A stretch of 64,000 nucleotides of DNA from Trichomonas vaginalis G3 (lineage: Eukaryota; Parabasalia; Trichomonadida; Trichomonadidae). The stretch spans positions 13,714,392-13,778,391 of the forward strand of contig NC_067203.1 in assembly GCF_026262505.1 (NCBI RefSeq), written 5' to 3'. The notes under the pieces were generated by a model, which saw only the letters and a list, made by a program, of their open reading frames with translations, made no database searches and was not told where the DNA came from. Below, one piece after another: positions 55,956 to 64,000 of the stretch (position 1 is the first letter of the stretch; each line of letters starts with the position of its first letter). The position numbers and the translations under genes were made by a program.

Positions 55956-57083
55956 CTTTTCTTTAATTAGGTGCTCGAGCTATGTTTCTCCATAAATCTT
56001 AGACTTGATTAGATTCATTTTAAAATAATGAAATCATTCAAGTCAAAAAAAAAAAAAACGAGTTTATCTTAAGGGTGCACTTACGCCCCTATGACATGGC
56101 ATTCAATGCAGATTTTTAAGATTGATTTTCAATGACGCTTCACATCAATTGTCAAAATTTTGAATTAAAGTCAGAGTCCAATGACAAAAAGTGCAAATAA
56201 ATATATAAATATTTGAAATGTGATCGAATAACAACTGGTGTGAAGGAAAGCGATGTGACCGAATAACAAAAAGTACGAATAACTACACAAATACTTTGGC
56301 TTAACTAAAAAATGTAGATAAATAAGTATCCACTACAAAGTTTTAATAGTCTGAGTTATATAATTTTTCCCAAGATATATCAAACGTATGGCAAGACAAA
56401 AAAAGTTATCTTTCACTTCACTTTCCTGCGCTCCAAAGATTTGAATAATTTTGTGTCTAACTATAATGATGTACAATTGAAATGCTTCCAGTAGGCAGTA
56501 CACCGCTTTTCAAATCTCGAGGTTGATACTGTTTGGGGGTATTTAGACGACAATGCGAATTTTCGAATAATAGAATTTTTAGCCAGATAAAGAACTATTA
56601 GATATATCTTGCGTGTTTGTACACTATATACATAGATGGAATTGATGTTCTTCCTTTATTTAGGTGCCAAAACATGCTTGCAAAATCCCTTTTTTAGACG
56701 ACATTGATAGTTTTGTCAATTTTCCCCGACGAAAATAAAACATCCTCTACTGTTTGGATAGAATCAGTTTAAAAGTTACTAAAAATTATTTAGAAAGCAA
56801 TTGTCAACAATATCAAAGAGGAATTCGATTCTCCTTTCTTCATTGCATCTTCAAAGATTGGATGATAAGTTGCTCAAAACATCTAATTCTTGACGAAGAA
56901 AATCCATGATGTTTTCCAAGACAGTATTACAAGCGAATTGTAATTCCACAAAAAATGAGTTATTTAGCTGCCAATGTGGAAGAATTTCAATTTTGTGATA
57001 ATTGTCATTTTTCCACTATCTAATTAACGATTAAATGTTATAAACTATTTAAATACAAAATGAATACTTAACAAATAGCATCC
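55956..57083. other. Intergenic with direct repeats and a possible decayed coding stretch
   Basis: About 1.1 kb. Near 56183-56282 short direct repeats occur: ATGTGATCGAATAACAA (56218) with ATGTGACCGAATAACAA (56253), and GACAAAAAGTGCAAATAA (56183) with AACAAAAAGTACGAATAA (56265). From about 56690 to 57010 one plus-strand frame has coding-like composition but is interrupted; it was not recognised and may be a remnant of any kind of gene or element. The rest is AT-rich. Confidence 0.35.
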
Positions 57084-57330
57084 ATGCAAAATAGAAAAGA
57101 AACAGCAGAAATTCTTATTTCAAATGGTGCAGATATCAATGCTAGAGATAAACATGGACAAACTCCACTTCATAATGCAGCAACCAAAAACACTAAAGAA
57201 ACGGCAGAAATTCTTATTTCACATGATGCAGATATCAACACTAAAACTAAAAATGGATCCACCTCTCTTCAAATAGCATCCATTGATAAATGCAAAGTCA
57301 AAATAAGGAGTCTCCTGTTATATTCTATGC
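57084..57330 (+). pseudogene. Ankyrin-repeat fragment
   Basis: About two and a half ankyrin repeats (ETAEILISNGADINARDKHG, QTPLHNAATKNTKETAEILI, then NGSTSLQIASIDKCK) without the N-terminal and DUF3447-like parts. It is closest in style to the repeats of the pseudogene at 11.1-12.3 kb (ISNGADINAKDKDG). After about 57330 the frame continues to 57464 with unrelated residues. There is an ATG at 57084 in the middle of a repeat, but no sensible gene start. Judged a dead fragment. Confidence 0.75.
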
Positions 57331-57626
57331 AAATAAACTTGATAGGAAAGTTCATTCAACATTACTTACACAGTGTTTTAGTAATTGAGTCCTTATTCTC
57401 GAAACATAAAGTAAACTTGATCGGAATATTCCTTCAATCTGTTTCACTCCTTGTGCTTTTCTAAACATTCTCTTTTATACAAATTGATTTTATAACCTAA
57501 CTGTTCAGTAACATCTTTAAAGTGACGTAAAAATTATTTTTACAAAAAATCATATATTTAATGAAAGTATATTATTTTAATCAGCACTAAAAATAATTTA
57601 TACAATGTATTTTTAAGAGCAGTTTA

Positions 57627-58457
57627 TCAAATAAATTGATTATTAAGTTCTTCGTCTTTCTTTCGTTTTGAAGCTTTGTAGATCTTTTTAGCGGATTTTA
57701 AGGTATAATTTGTCATGAATACTCTATTTTCTTCAATCATATTTTCAATTGTCCTTACTTGATCTTTAAGATATCGATTTTCTCCCATTAATTTATTTAT
57801 GTTATCATCATCTTGAGTTTGAACTAAATTTTGAGTACTTGGAGCTGGTTTGAGGATTATTGGCTTAATAGATTCCTTATTAGAATTAAATGTAGATTTT
57901 TTCATTAAACTTTCATACGATTTGTATTCTTTTCGTTCATTATTTTGTCTTGTCTGTTCAGCCTGTAGAGTAGCTGTTAATTCAATAATCTCTTTATTCA
58001 TATTCTTGATTTGTTTTTCAATGTCAGCTGTTTCGAGTTGAAGTCGCACAATTTCGTCGTATTTTGTATCAGTTAAAGAGAAGAAGTTATAATCTTCTTC
58101 TTCATCTAGATTTTCAAGTTCATATATAATCTTTTTTAGAATATTTCGATGCTGTGGGCTTTCGTCTGCTATTTTATCAAGAATTTCTAATGCAGAAGGA
58201 TTGTCAGAATCTATCCAATATTGTAAATCCATTTCTTTCATTCTTTGGCTATTTGCTAATAGTGAATGAATAGGTATAGATGCTGAAATTATTTCATGTT
58301 TACGTGGATTAGCAACCGTAGATGGTCGAAAACTATTTGAAAGTTCAACTCGTGGTGTTTTAATGCGAGGTGAAAATTCCATTTGTTCTCTGAATGTAGT
58401 TTTGGCTGTTTGCGGCATTCTAATTGTGGGTGTCGCAAAAAGATTCTCAAAACTCAT
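57627..58457 (-). CDS. Coiled-coil protein, function unknown
   Basis: The 276-residue protein has an N-terminal 70 residues that are Pro/Ser/Arg-rich and probably disordered (RPSTVANPRKHEIISASIPI), a helical region (HRNILKKIIYELENLDEEED), a coiled coil at about residues 130-175 (ADIEKQIKNMNKEIIELTAT), a second short coil around LMGENRYLKDQVRTIENMIE, and a basic end (KSAKKIYKASKRKKDEELNN). ATG 58457. No known family was recognised. Its C-terminal third is duplicated as a dead fragment at 13159-13471. A cytoskeletal role is possible but unsupported. Confidence 0.7.
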   Translation of the reverse strand: MSFENLFATPTIRMPQTAKTTFREQMEFSPRIKTPRVELSNSFRPSTVANPRKHEIISASIPIHSLLANSQRMKEMDLQYWIDSDNPSALEILDKIADESPQHRNILKKIIYELENLDEEEDYNFFSLTDTKYDEIVRLQLETADIEKQIKNMNKEIIELTATLQAEQTRQNNERKEYKSYESLMKKSTFNSNKESIKPIILKPAPSTQNLVQTQDDDNINKLMGENRYLKDQVRTIENMIEENRVFMTNYTLKSAKKIYKASKRKKDEELNNQFI

Positions 58458-58824
58458 TCAAAATTATCTTACAAACGAATTTAGAGAATTTTTACGCCTG
58501 TATGATTTACATAAAAATAAATAGGGGTGCAGATCCATATATAGTGAGAAGTCATTATATATGGTTAAGTGAGATTATTACAGTCATATTTTTTCCTGGT
58601 AAAGGTCAGGAAATGGCGAATGCTCAATAATCTATTTTTCACCATTTGTTTTATTTTTGACACTACATCATTTAAATAAATTACTTAGCTCCCCTCTTTT
58701 TATTCTGGAATGGCTAATAAAATTTTTGTTTAATATTTTCCTCAAATATCATAATTTCATATACAATTTCTTATATACTCGCCAAATCTACTTCAAAATC
58801 TTCAAAATTGAATTCACCCTCCAT
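58458..58824. other. Intergenic
   Basis: About 370 bp upstream of the coiled-coil gene and downstream of the ankyrin pseudogene. Short open stretches (58424-58630, 58657-58851) look accidental. No repeats recognised. Confidence 0.4.
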
Positions 58825-60081
58825 TTATTCTTCTTCAAAGTCTGTATCTAAAGCATCCTTTTGGAGAGTCTCAAGATTGATTTATTTTTGTGCATAATAA
58901 ACTGGAGTATATCCATATCTATCTCATGAATTTCTATCGATTTTAGGGGCAGTCAGAAAATATTTGATTATAATATCTTCATTCCTTTCAAATGCTCTTT
59001 GAAGTGGTGTCTGATTTCTATAATTTCTTGGATTTGGACCTGCACCACAATTAACAAAATTGCGAATAAGTGATAAATTTCCTCGTTTGACTGCTTCATG
59101 CATAATATGATTATCGAAATTATTCAAAATTGCATAACTAATTAAATAATAATCCTTTTCATAACTACAATCTTTAAATGTTTCATAAACTTCACCAATA
59201 TCTTGTTTGTCAACGTCAAGATTGTTGATGTTTCCATCAGTTGTAGAAACTTTATTGAATTGAAATTGCTTGCTACTTGATGTCATTAAATTTTCAATCA
59301 ATTGCATGGGCATTTATGTTTCTTAATTCATTTCCAAAGATACTTCCGTTAATGAATTGTTTATGAAATTAGAAATTGTTTCGCCTGTGCATAATTCAAA
59401 TTTTATATATTGCGCAAATGTATCGATTTCCGGTGCTGATTTGCAAAAAGACATGACAAGCTCACAAACATCATCTTTGGTGTAAACAATGAGTAATTTG
59501 TTGCTCAAAATAGCTGTTACAAAGTCTGCAATTATTTCGTCTTGCTTTTTCGAAAAATATTTTCATCAATTGAGTTAAAAACAGAATGAATCAATGATGA
59601 ACAATTTTAAGGTCCAATTGATGATAAATGAGATGCAATGTAAGAAGGAACCTCAGAAAAAATCACTAGTCTTCAAATTATATCTAATGAATGATTCGAT
59701 ATTTTCGTTGTTAATTATTTATGAAGCTGCGAAATCTTTGTATTGGGTGATGAAATCTTTATTTTTAATGCAAAATCGGATGTCATAATGGCATTCGCTT
59801 GTTGAGAAATCGATTTTCTCGTTGATGAATCCCGGTCTGAGGAATGTTGAAAATAAATTTAGAGCTTTATTTAGAGATTCTTTTTCAGGAATCCTTATTT
59901 CAATTTCAGATGAACTTTTATCTGTCATTAAAATGACACTGGCTGCTTCACTTATATCTGAAGCGTGCAACTGTGTTGTGACAAACCTGTGTTTATTGAT
60001 TACAAAGGAATACTCTGTACAGTATTTTTCTAAAGATGAATTGTTTCAATAATCAGAATCGACTATGAAAACGTAGTCCAT
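58825..60081 (-). pseudogene. Ankyrin protein with BTB-like N-terminus, decayed by stops only
   Basis: From ATG 60081 to the stop at 58825 (about 419 codons) a single frame can be followed. Its N-terminus (TEYSFVINKHRFVTTQLHAS, then SSSEIEIRIPEKESLNKALN) is like the trichomonad ankyrin family whose first domain resembles a BTB fold. A middle part has DDVCELVMSFCKSAPEIDTF, and two to three ankyrin repeats follow (HIMHEAVKRGNLSLIRNFVN, RNQTPLQRAFERNEDIIIKY, YGYTPVYYAQK) before an acidic end DTDFEEE. At least seven stop codons interrupt it, the first at codon 12, yet no frameshift is needed. It is not functional as a protein. The absence of indels is unusual and is noted as a finding. Confidence 0.75.
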
Positions 60082-60689
60082 TTTTCAAAGTTTAGACTGA
60101 CACTTTTGTATTTTTGCCATCATGTTATATATATGTTAATGCTCCTCTTATCCACTACTAGTTTATACAAACAACAACTAAGATATTTTCACAAATTTCT
60201 AATGTAATATCTAATCAAATTACGATTAATCGATTGATGTCTATATATTATTGATTTATCCAAAGACAAGAACAAATGGTATCTTGTCATCTTCTAAATG
60301 AAAGTTATTTCTTATGAATTCAATTAATGATTCATTCCTAAATTTGTAACTTCCTGAGTTTTAAAAATCGTAGTTGGGAATAAAAATGTAAGATTTCCCA
60401 ACTTTTATTTCATATCTGAAAGAATTATCAATGTAAATTCAAAGTTCATCAATTTCACATAATTGGCATTATAATATATTTCTAGTAATGTAAGGATATT
60501 TAATTAAATTTGCATATAAATGAATCTTGAAAATCCAATAACTTTGAAATTGAGGATTTGAGTATGCGAAATCACTAAACATCCTAAATGTATTTCAATT
60601 ACGAATGAAATTAGAGCATTTATCACTTCGTAAAATAAAAAAATGCGCTATCGTTCTCGATTCTTCATTCTTTGATAAAAACAATTTAA
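60082..60689. other. Divergent intergenic region
   Basis: About 600 bp AT-rich DNA. The only element supported is the initiator TCATTC at 60665-60670 of the downstream gene. Confidence 0.45.
60665..60670 (+). promoter_or_regulatory. Initiator of the Vps39-like gene
   Basis: TCATTC fits the trichomonad initiator; the A at 60667 would be the start site, 23 bp before ATG 60690. Confidence 0.6.
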
Positions 60690-63600
60690 ATGACTGATAC
60701 ATTAGGTGTCGGCTTTGCCGTTCCAGCAGCTGATATCGAATCCATGGTAACATTCGAAGAGGATGTCTGGGTTGGCACAAACAAAGGCCAAATCATCCAA
60801 ACAACAAAAGATCAAGCGGAGAATCATATTATTTCATGGCCAAATCCCACAACAGGATTACCTGATCTAGGAATTGAAAAAACATCGAAAGTTAAAAGTC
60901 TCTTCGCTCTTTCTACGCCAGGAAAAGATGCAAAACCAGGTGACAAAGAAGGAGAAAATCTCGTTAACATATTAGTTTCGCACATCGTCCCAGCTGGATC
61001 TCAGTCTGGTAGAGTTTGCATTGTTCAAAAAGAAGAGCCATACCTTACTGAAATTTACAAAACAGCTAAATTAATAGACGCCGTCAAAGTCAAATCAGAA
61101 AAGACTACATACCCGCTTGTAGTTTCAGACGGTCCAAAGATTTTTATTTTCAAATATGAGCAAGGAAAATTAGTTCTTCACAGTTCAAGCTACACAGCAG
61201 AAGCAGAGATCACAGCTCTCTCAATTAACCATGTCGGTGTTGCTTTCTATGCAGGAAGCAAGTATTGCTATACATTATTCAAGAATTTCGGTACAGTCTC
61301 TATAGTTACGACCTCATTTGTCCTCAAGCCACTCATTATTCCCTTCGACCAAGCCTCTTTCATCTACTGCTTGCCAGGAAACTTCATGATCAAATCAGAA
61401 ACTCAAGTTTCTCAACAATTTGTATATAACAGAGGTGTTGCAAATGCTCAGAACGAACGTCCAGACTTCATGGTCATCTACCAAGAGAAATTGATGAACT
61501 TTTACCCAGCAATGATGTTATCTGCCCGTATTACATACAAACATCAAGAGAATTTCTCGATGAAACCAATCGGACATGTCAGAATTATCGCTAGCCATGG
61601 CGAATCCCTCTATCTTGTCACAGATGCAGAAGTTAGGAAATATGGTGGTCAAACAAAAGGTACAGAGTGCGGTTTCAAGGTCAAAAATCAGAATATCGAT
61701 GCCGGTATGAACATGTTCAACGCTCTTCCAAAGGAAACTCAGCCACAAGAGTTAATTGACTTCTTTAAGTGCCTTTGGAAGGAAGGAATGTGCAAAGAGG
61801 CCCTTAATATCCTTACCCTTGTCATGTGGCCCCATGATATCAGAGAAGTTCTTTCTCTTTTCTCTCCAGTTTACATCGAATTGCCAACAAAGCTCGAAGC
61901 TCGTATTCTGCTCCAGGGAACTAAGACTATTACAGCAGAGAAGCTCAATAAGGACGTCAAACAAGCCCTAGGTAACTTCCTTGAATTTACTCGTAACGCA
62001 TACTCCGATTCCAACAATTCTTCGTTGACATCTCAGTTGCTTACAATCGACTCGTGCTTATTCCAGTTCTACGCGCTCAACCATTTAACCCGCCACCTCG
62101 ATAAGTTCCTTATGTCCTCTCCAACTTACGATATGCAGCTTATCGCAAGGTTCTTGAACGAGAAAGTCAAGAAACTCCACTTGCACCCTGCATTCGCCAT
62201 CTACCAAGCAGCTGTTTGCTCAAAAGATAATAATAATGGTGTCAAAACCGCCATGAAAGTCTGGGAACAGCTCAACGAAGCAGATAAAAAATCCGTGAGA
62301 TGGTCTGAAGAAGCTTCATACACAATCAGGCGCATTAAACCAGCAAATGGCTACAATGACCCAGAAAACATCTACAAACGCTCCCAATTAGACTGGATCC
62401 TTGCCAAATCCCCGAGATCCGCCGTCAACGCCTTCATGTACTCCTCAGTTAGGCAAGACGAGCACGATTTCTTCGAATCCTGGGTCAAAGGTGTTGCTCC
62501 TCGCTACCAGACAGGTCTCAGACTGAAGTACTACATGTACATAACCTCAGCCGAGGCAGAGAAGTCATCTTCAGTCAACGCAGACTATAAAACAGGCATC
62601 GAGCATTTTATTGACTTTTTGTTGAAGCTTGACAACCAACCAGAGAACGCCATGGAGAAGTACAATGTCGATGATCCACAGTCCATCACGAAATATGACC
62701 TAATTTTCTATGATGACGAATGTGAAATGGTCGACACCCCTTCAAGCGAAGAAGAGATCATGCAAGCGAAGGAGAAAACCATAGAGAAGATCCAGGAGCT
62801 CACAGAAGCCTTCATTGCCGAGTCAATGAAACCGGATGTTGTCAAAGAGAAAGATTTGATGAAAAGAAAGGCTCTCGTTGAAGACAGGATGAAAGAGAAG
62901 CGAAACATGTTGGTCAATTCACTCAGAGACATGTTGACACGCTTAAATCCAAGATACATCACGAAATTAACACCGGAATTCGAGATTCCTCAACCGGATT
63001 ACACTCTCCCATACGCAAGAAGCGAACCCCTCCTTCTCTTCTTCTTCCAGAAGGCTGAATTATACGCTCATGGCGCGAATCAGCTCATTTCCACCGTCGG
63101 AGCCTTTGCTCGAGGTGCTGTTGAGCAGTTCTGCCGTGGTGCGCCATCCCCTGAAGTCGCCTTCATGGTCTGTCTCCAAAAGATCATGAATCCTTTGTTA
63201 TTCATCGAATTGATACCTCGAAGTGACGATCCACAGCAAAGCGCCATCCAGCAGAGGGACAGAAAGAAGTCTCTCGAGGCAGGAGCTCTCCACGTCAACG
63301 AGGCACACATGAGGGAAGGCTCTGAATACATGAACTTGCTCATGGACAACTTGGAATGGATCGATGTCGCACAATTGATTCACAGAGAACCATCTGAGGA
63401 CACAGTTCTTCCTGTCAAAGTTCCAAAGGCATACGAGAACGCGTCGAAGCTCCCGAGCGAACTCTTCAACCCTCAGTTGGATCCACTCAGATACTACGAG
63501 GACAAGTTCATCGACTTGATTCCTGACGACGGAGATATGGAATTGTACGGACCAGTACTAAGGAGAGCTTCAGCTGTTTTGCTCGAGAAGGAGAGACTAA

Positions 63601-63827
63601 CAAGAATTAAGTTGGATGTCGTAAGAAATCTCGAGTTGGATGCAGCGTACAGACTTGTTTTGGCACAGAAGAGAAACTGCGAGATACAGCACTCTACTCT
63701 CTGCAAGACATGCGGAAGACAGGTAGGAAATGGCTGGCTATCAATATCTCCAACAAACGAGGTCTACCATATTGCTTGTGTGAAGAAAGAAGACCAGAAG
63801 AATGACGCTCAGCCAATGTATCTCTAA
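60690..63827 (+). CDS. Vps39/Vps3 (TGFBRAP1)-like HOPS/CORVET subunit
   Basis: The 1045-residue vesicle-tethering protein has an N-terminal citron-homology (CNH) beta-propeller at about residues 10-290 (DIESMVTFEEDVWVGTNKGQ as first strands). A long alpha-solenoid follows; residues from about 360 (FKCLWKEGMCKEALNILTLV) resemble the CLH/Vps39-1 region. The last 60 residues have a Vps39-2 zinc-binding end (CKTCGRQVGNGWLSISPTNE, then VYHIACVK). Such proteins bind Rab5 or Rab7 and join membranes at endosomes and lysosomes. Whether it serves HOPS (Vps39) or CORVET (Vps3) cannot be decided by eye. A charged insert at about residues 680-750 (EEEIMQAKEKTIEKIQELTE) looks lineage-specific. ATG 60690; GC-rich codons increase toward the 3' end. 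Complete. Confidence 0.82.
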   Translation: MTDTLGVGFAVPAADIESMVTFEEDVWVGTNKGQIIQTTKDQAENHIISWPNPTTGLPDLGIEKTSKVKSLFALSTPGKDAKPGDKEGENLVNILVSHIVPAGSQSGRVCIVQKEEPYLTEIYKTAKLIDAVKVKSEKTTYPLVVSDGPKIFIFKYEQGKLVLHSSSYTAEAEITALSINHVGVAFYAGSKYCYTLFKNFGTVSIVTTSFVLKPLIIPFDQASFIYCLPGNFMIKSETQVSQQFVYNRGVANAQNERPDFMVIYQEKLMNFYPAMMLSARITYKHQENFSMKPIGHVRIIASHGESLYLVTDAEVRKYGGQTKGTECGFKVKNQNIDAGMNMFNALPKETQPQELIDFFKCLWKEGMCKEALNILTLVMWPHDIREVLSLFSPVYIELPTKLEARILLQGTKTITAEKLNKDVKQALGNFLEFTRNAYSDSNNSSLTSQLLTIDSCLFQFYALNHLTRHLDKFLMSSPTYDMQLIARFLNEKVKKLHLHPAFAIYQAAVCSKDNNNGVKTAMKVWEQLNEADKKSVRWSEEASYTIRRIKPANGYNDPENIYKRSQLDWILAKSPRSAVNAFMYSSVRQDEHDFFESWVKGVAPRYQTGLRLKYYMYITSAEAEKSSSVNADYKTGIEHFIDFLLKLDNQPENAMEKYNVDDPQSITKYDLIFYDDECEMVDTPSSEEEIMQAKEKTIEKIQELTEAFIAESMKPDVVKEKDLMKRKALVEDRMKEKRNMLVNSLRDMLTRLNPRYITKLTPEFEIPQPDYTLPYARSEPLLLFFFQKAELYAHGANQLISTVGAFARGAVEQFCRGAPSPEVAFMVCLQKIMNPLLFIELIPRSDDPQQSAIQQRDRKKSLEAGALHVNEAHMREGSEYMNLLMDNLEWIDVAQLIHREPSEDTVLPVKVPKAYENASKLPSELFNPQLDPLRYYEDKFIDLIPDDGDMELYGPVLRRASAVLLEKERLTRIKLDVVRNLELDAAYRLVLAQKRNCEIQHSTLCKTCGRQVGNGWLSISPTNEVYHIACVKKEDQKNDAQPMYL

Positions 63828-64000
63828 AAAAATAAAAATATTTTATTTTTATCATTTTTTTCATTAAAAAAACAAATAATATTTTTTTTCTCCCCCTTGT
63901 ATTTAAATGTTATTTTATCTTCTTCTTAAAATGGTTTTTCTTGGATGTATAACATGGGTTTCTCGAATTGAATTATCGATTGTTTTGTAGTCTAAACAAA

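Overview
The window looks like nuclear DNA of a trichomonad, most likely Trichomonas vaginalis or a close relative. Support: AT-rich, apparently intronless genes; initiator-like TCA(C/T)T motifs or CCTTT(C/T) motifs a few bases ahead of many ATGs; several ankyrin-repeat proteins of the DUF3447 type; a mariner (DD34D) and a Mutator-like (MULE) element; a bacterial-type NlpC/P60 hydrolase; and divergent beta-helix surface-type proteins. The assignment rests on reading the sequence only; no database was searched.

Layout. 1-2519 is the right part of a MULE: the 3' portion of its transposase, a 12-copy array of a 120/121-bp unit, and the right terminal inverted repeat. 2.6-10.6 kb carries an M20 metallopeptidase, a beta-helix protein, a Wntless/TMEM181-like 8-TM protein and a 6-TM protein, with a large foldback element between the last two. 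11.1-29.3 kb is an accessory zone. It holds a decayed ankyrin gene, two nearly identical 650-bp multi-hairpin MITEs in opposite orientation, each with its own 10-bp target duplication, two importin-beta/HEAT proteins flanking a Myb-like gene, an ankyrin gene split by a mariner, and two more ankyrin genes, one of which has lost its start codon. 29.5-31.5 kb holds ribosomal protein eS28, NAD(P)HX dehydratase and NlpC/P60. 32.6-41.8 kb holds two long ankyrin proteins, a coiled-coil protein, an unknown protein and a GT61 glycosyltransferase. A 206-bp cloverleaf-like foldback sits beside an iron-alcohol-dehydrogenase fragment at 41.9-42.4 kb. 42.8-55.2 kb is ordinary housekeeping sequence: inositol monophosphatase, an S9 peptidase, chromo-barrel, bromodomain and RRM proteins, a Tul1-like RING E3, a ubiquitin-like protein and ribosomal P0. 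55.7-60.1 kb is again accessory, with an orphan small gene, ankyrin fragments, a coiled-coil gene and a one-frame ankyrin pseudogene. A Vps39/Vps3-like tethering subunit closes the window.

The most interesting signals are four. First, a shared terminal inverted repeat links the MULE to the two hairpin-rich MITEs, which suggests a non-autonomous family mobilised by that MULE. Second, the MULE carries a subterminal satellite-like array with higher-order structure. Third, the cloverleaf foldback abuts a gene fragment. Fourth, a subset of the ankyrin proteins ends in a predicted C-terminal membrane anchor. Gene starts were chosen at ATG codons even where the open frame runs further upstream.
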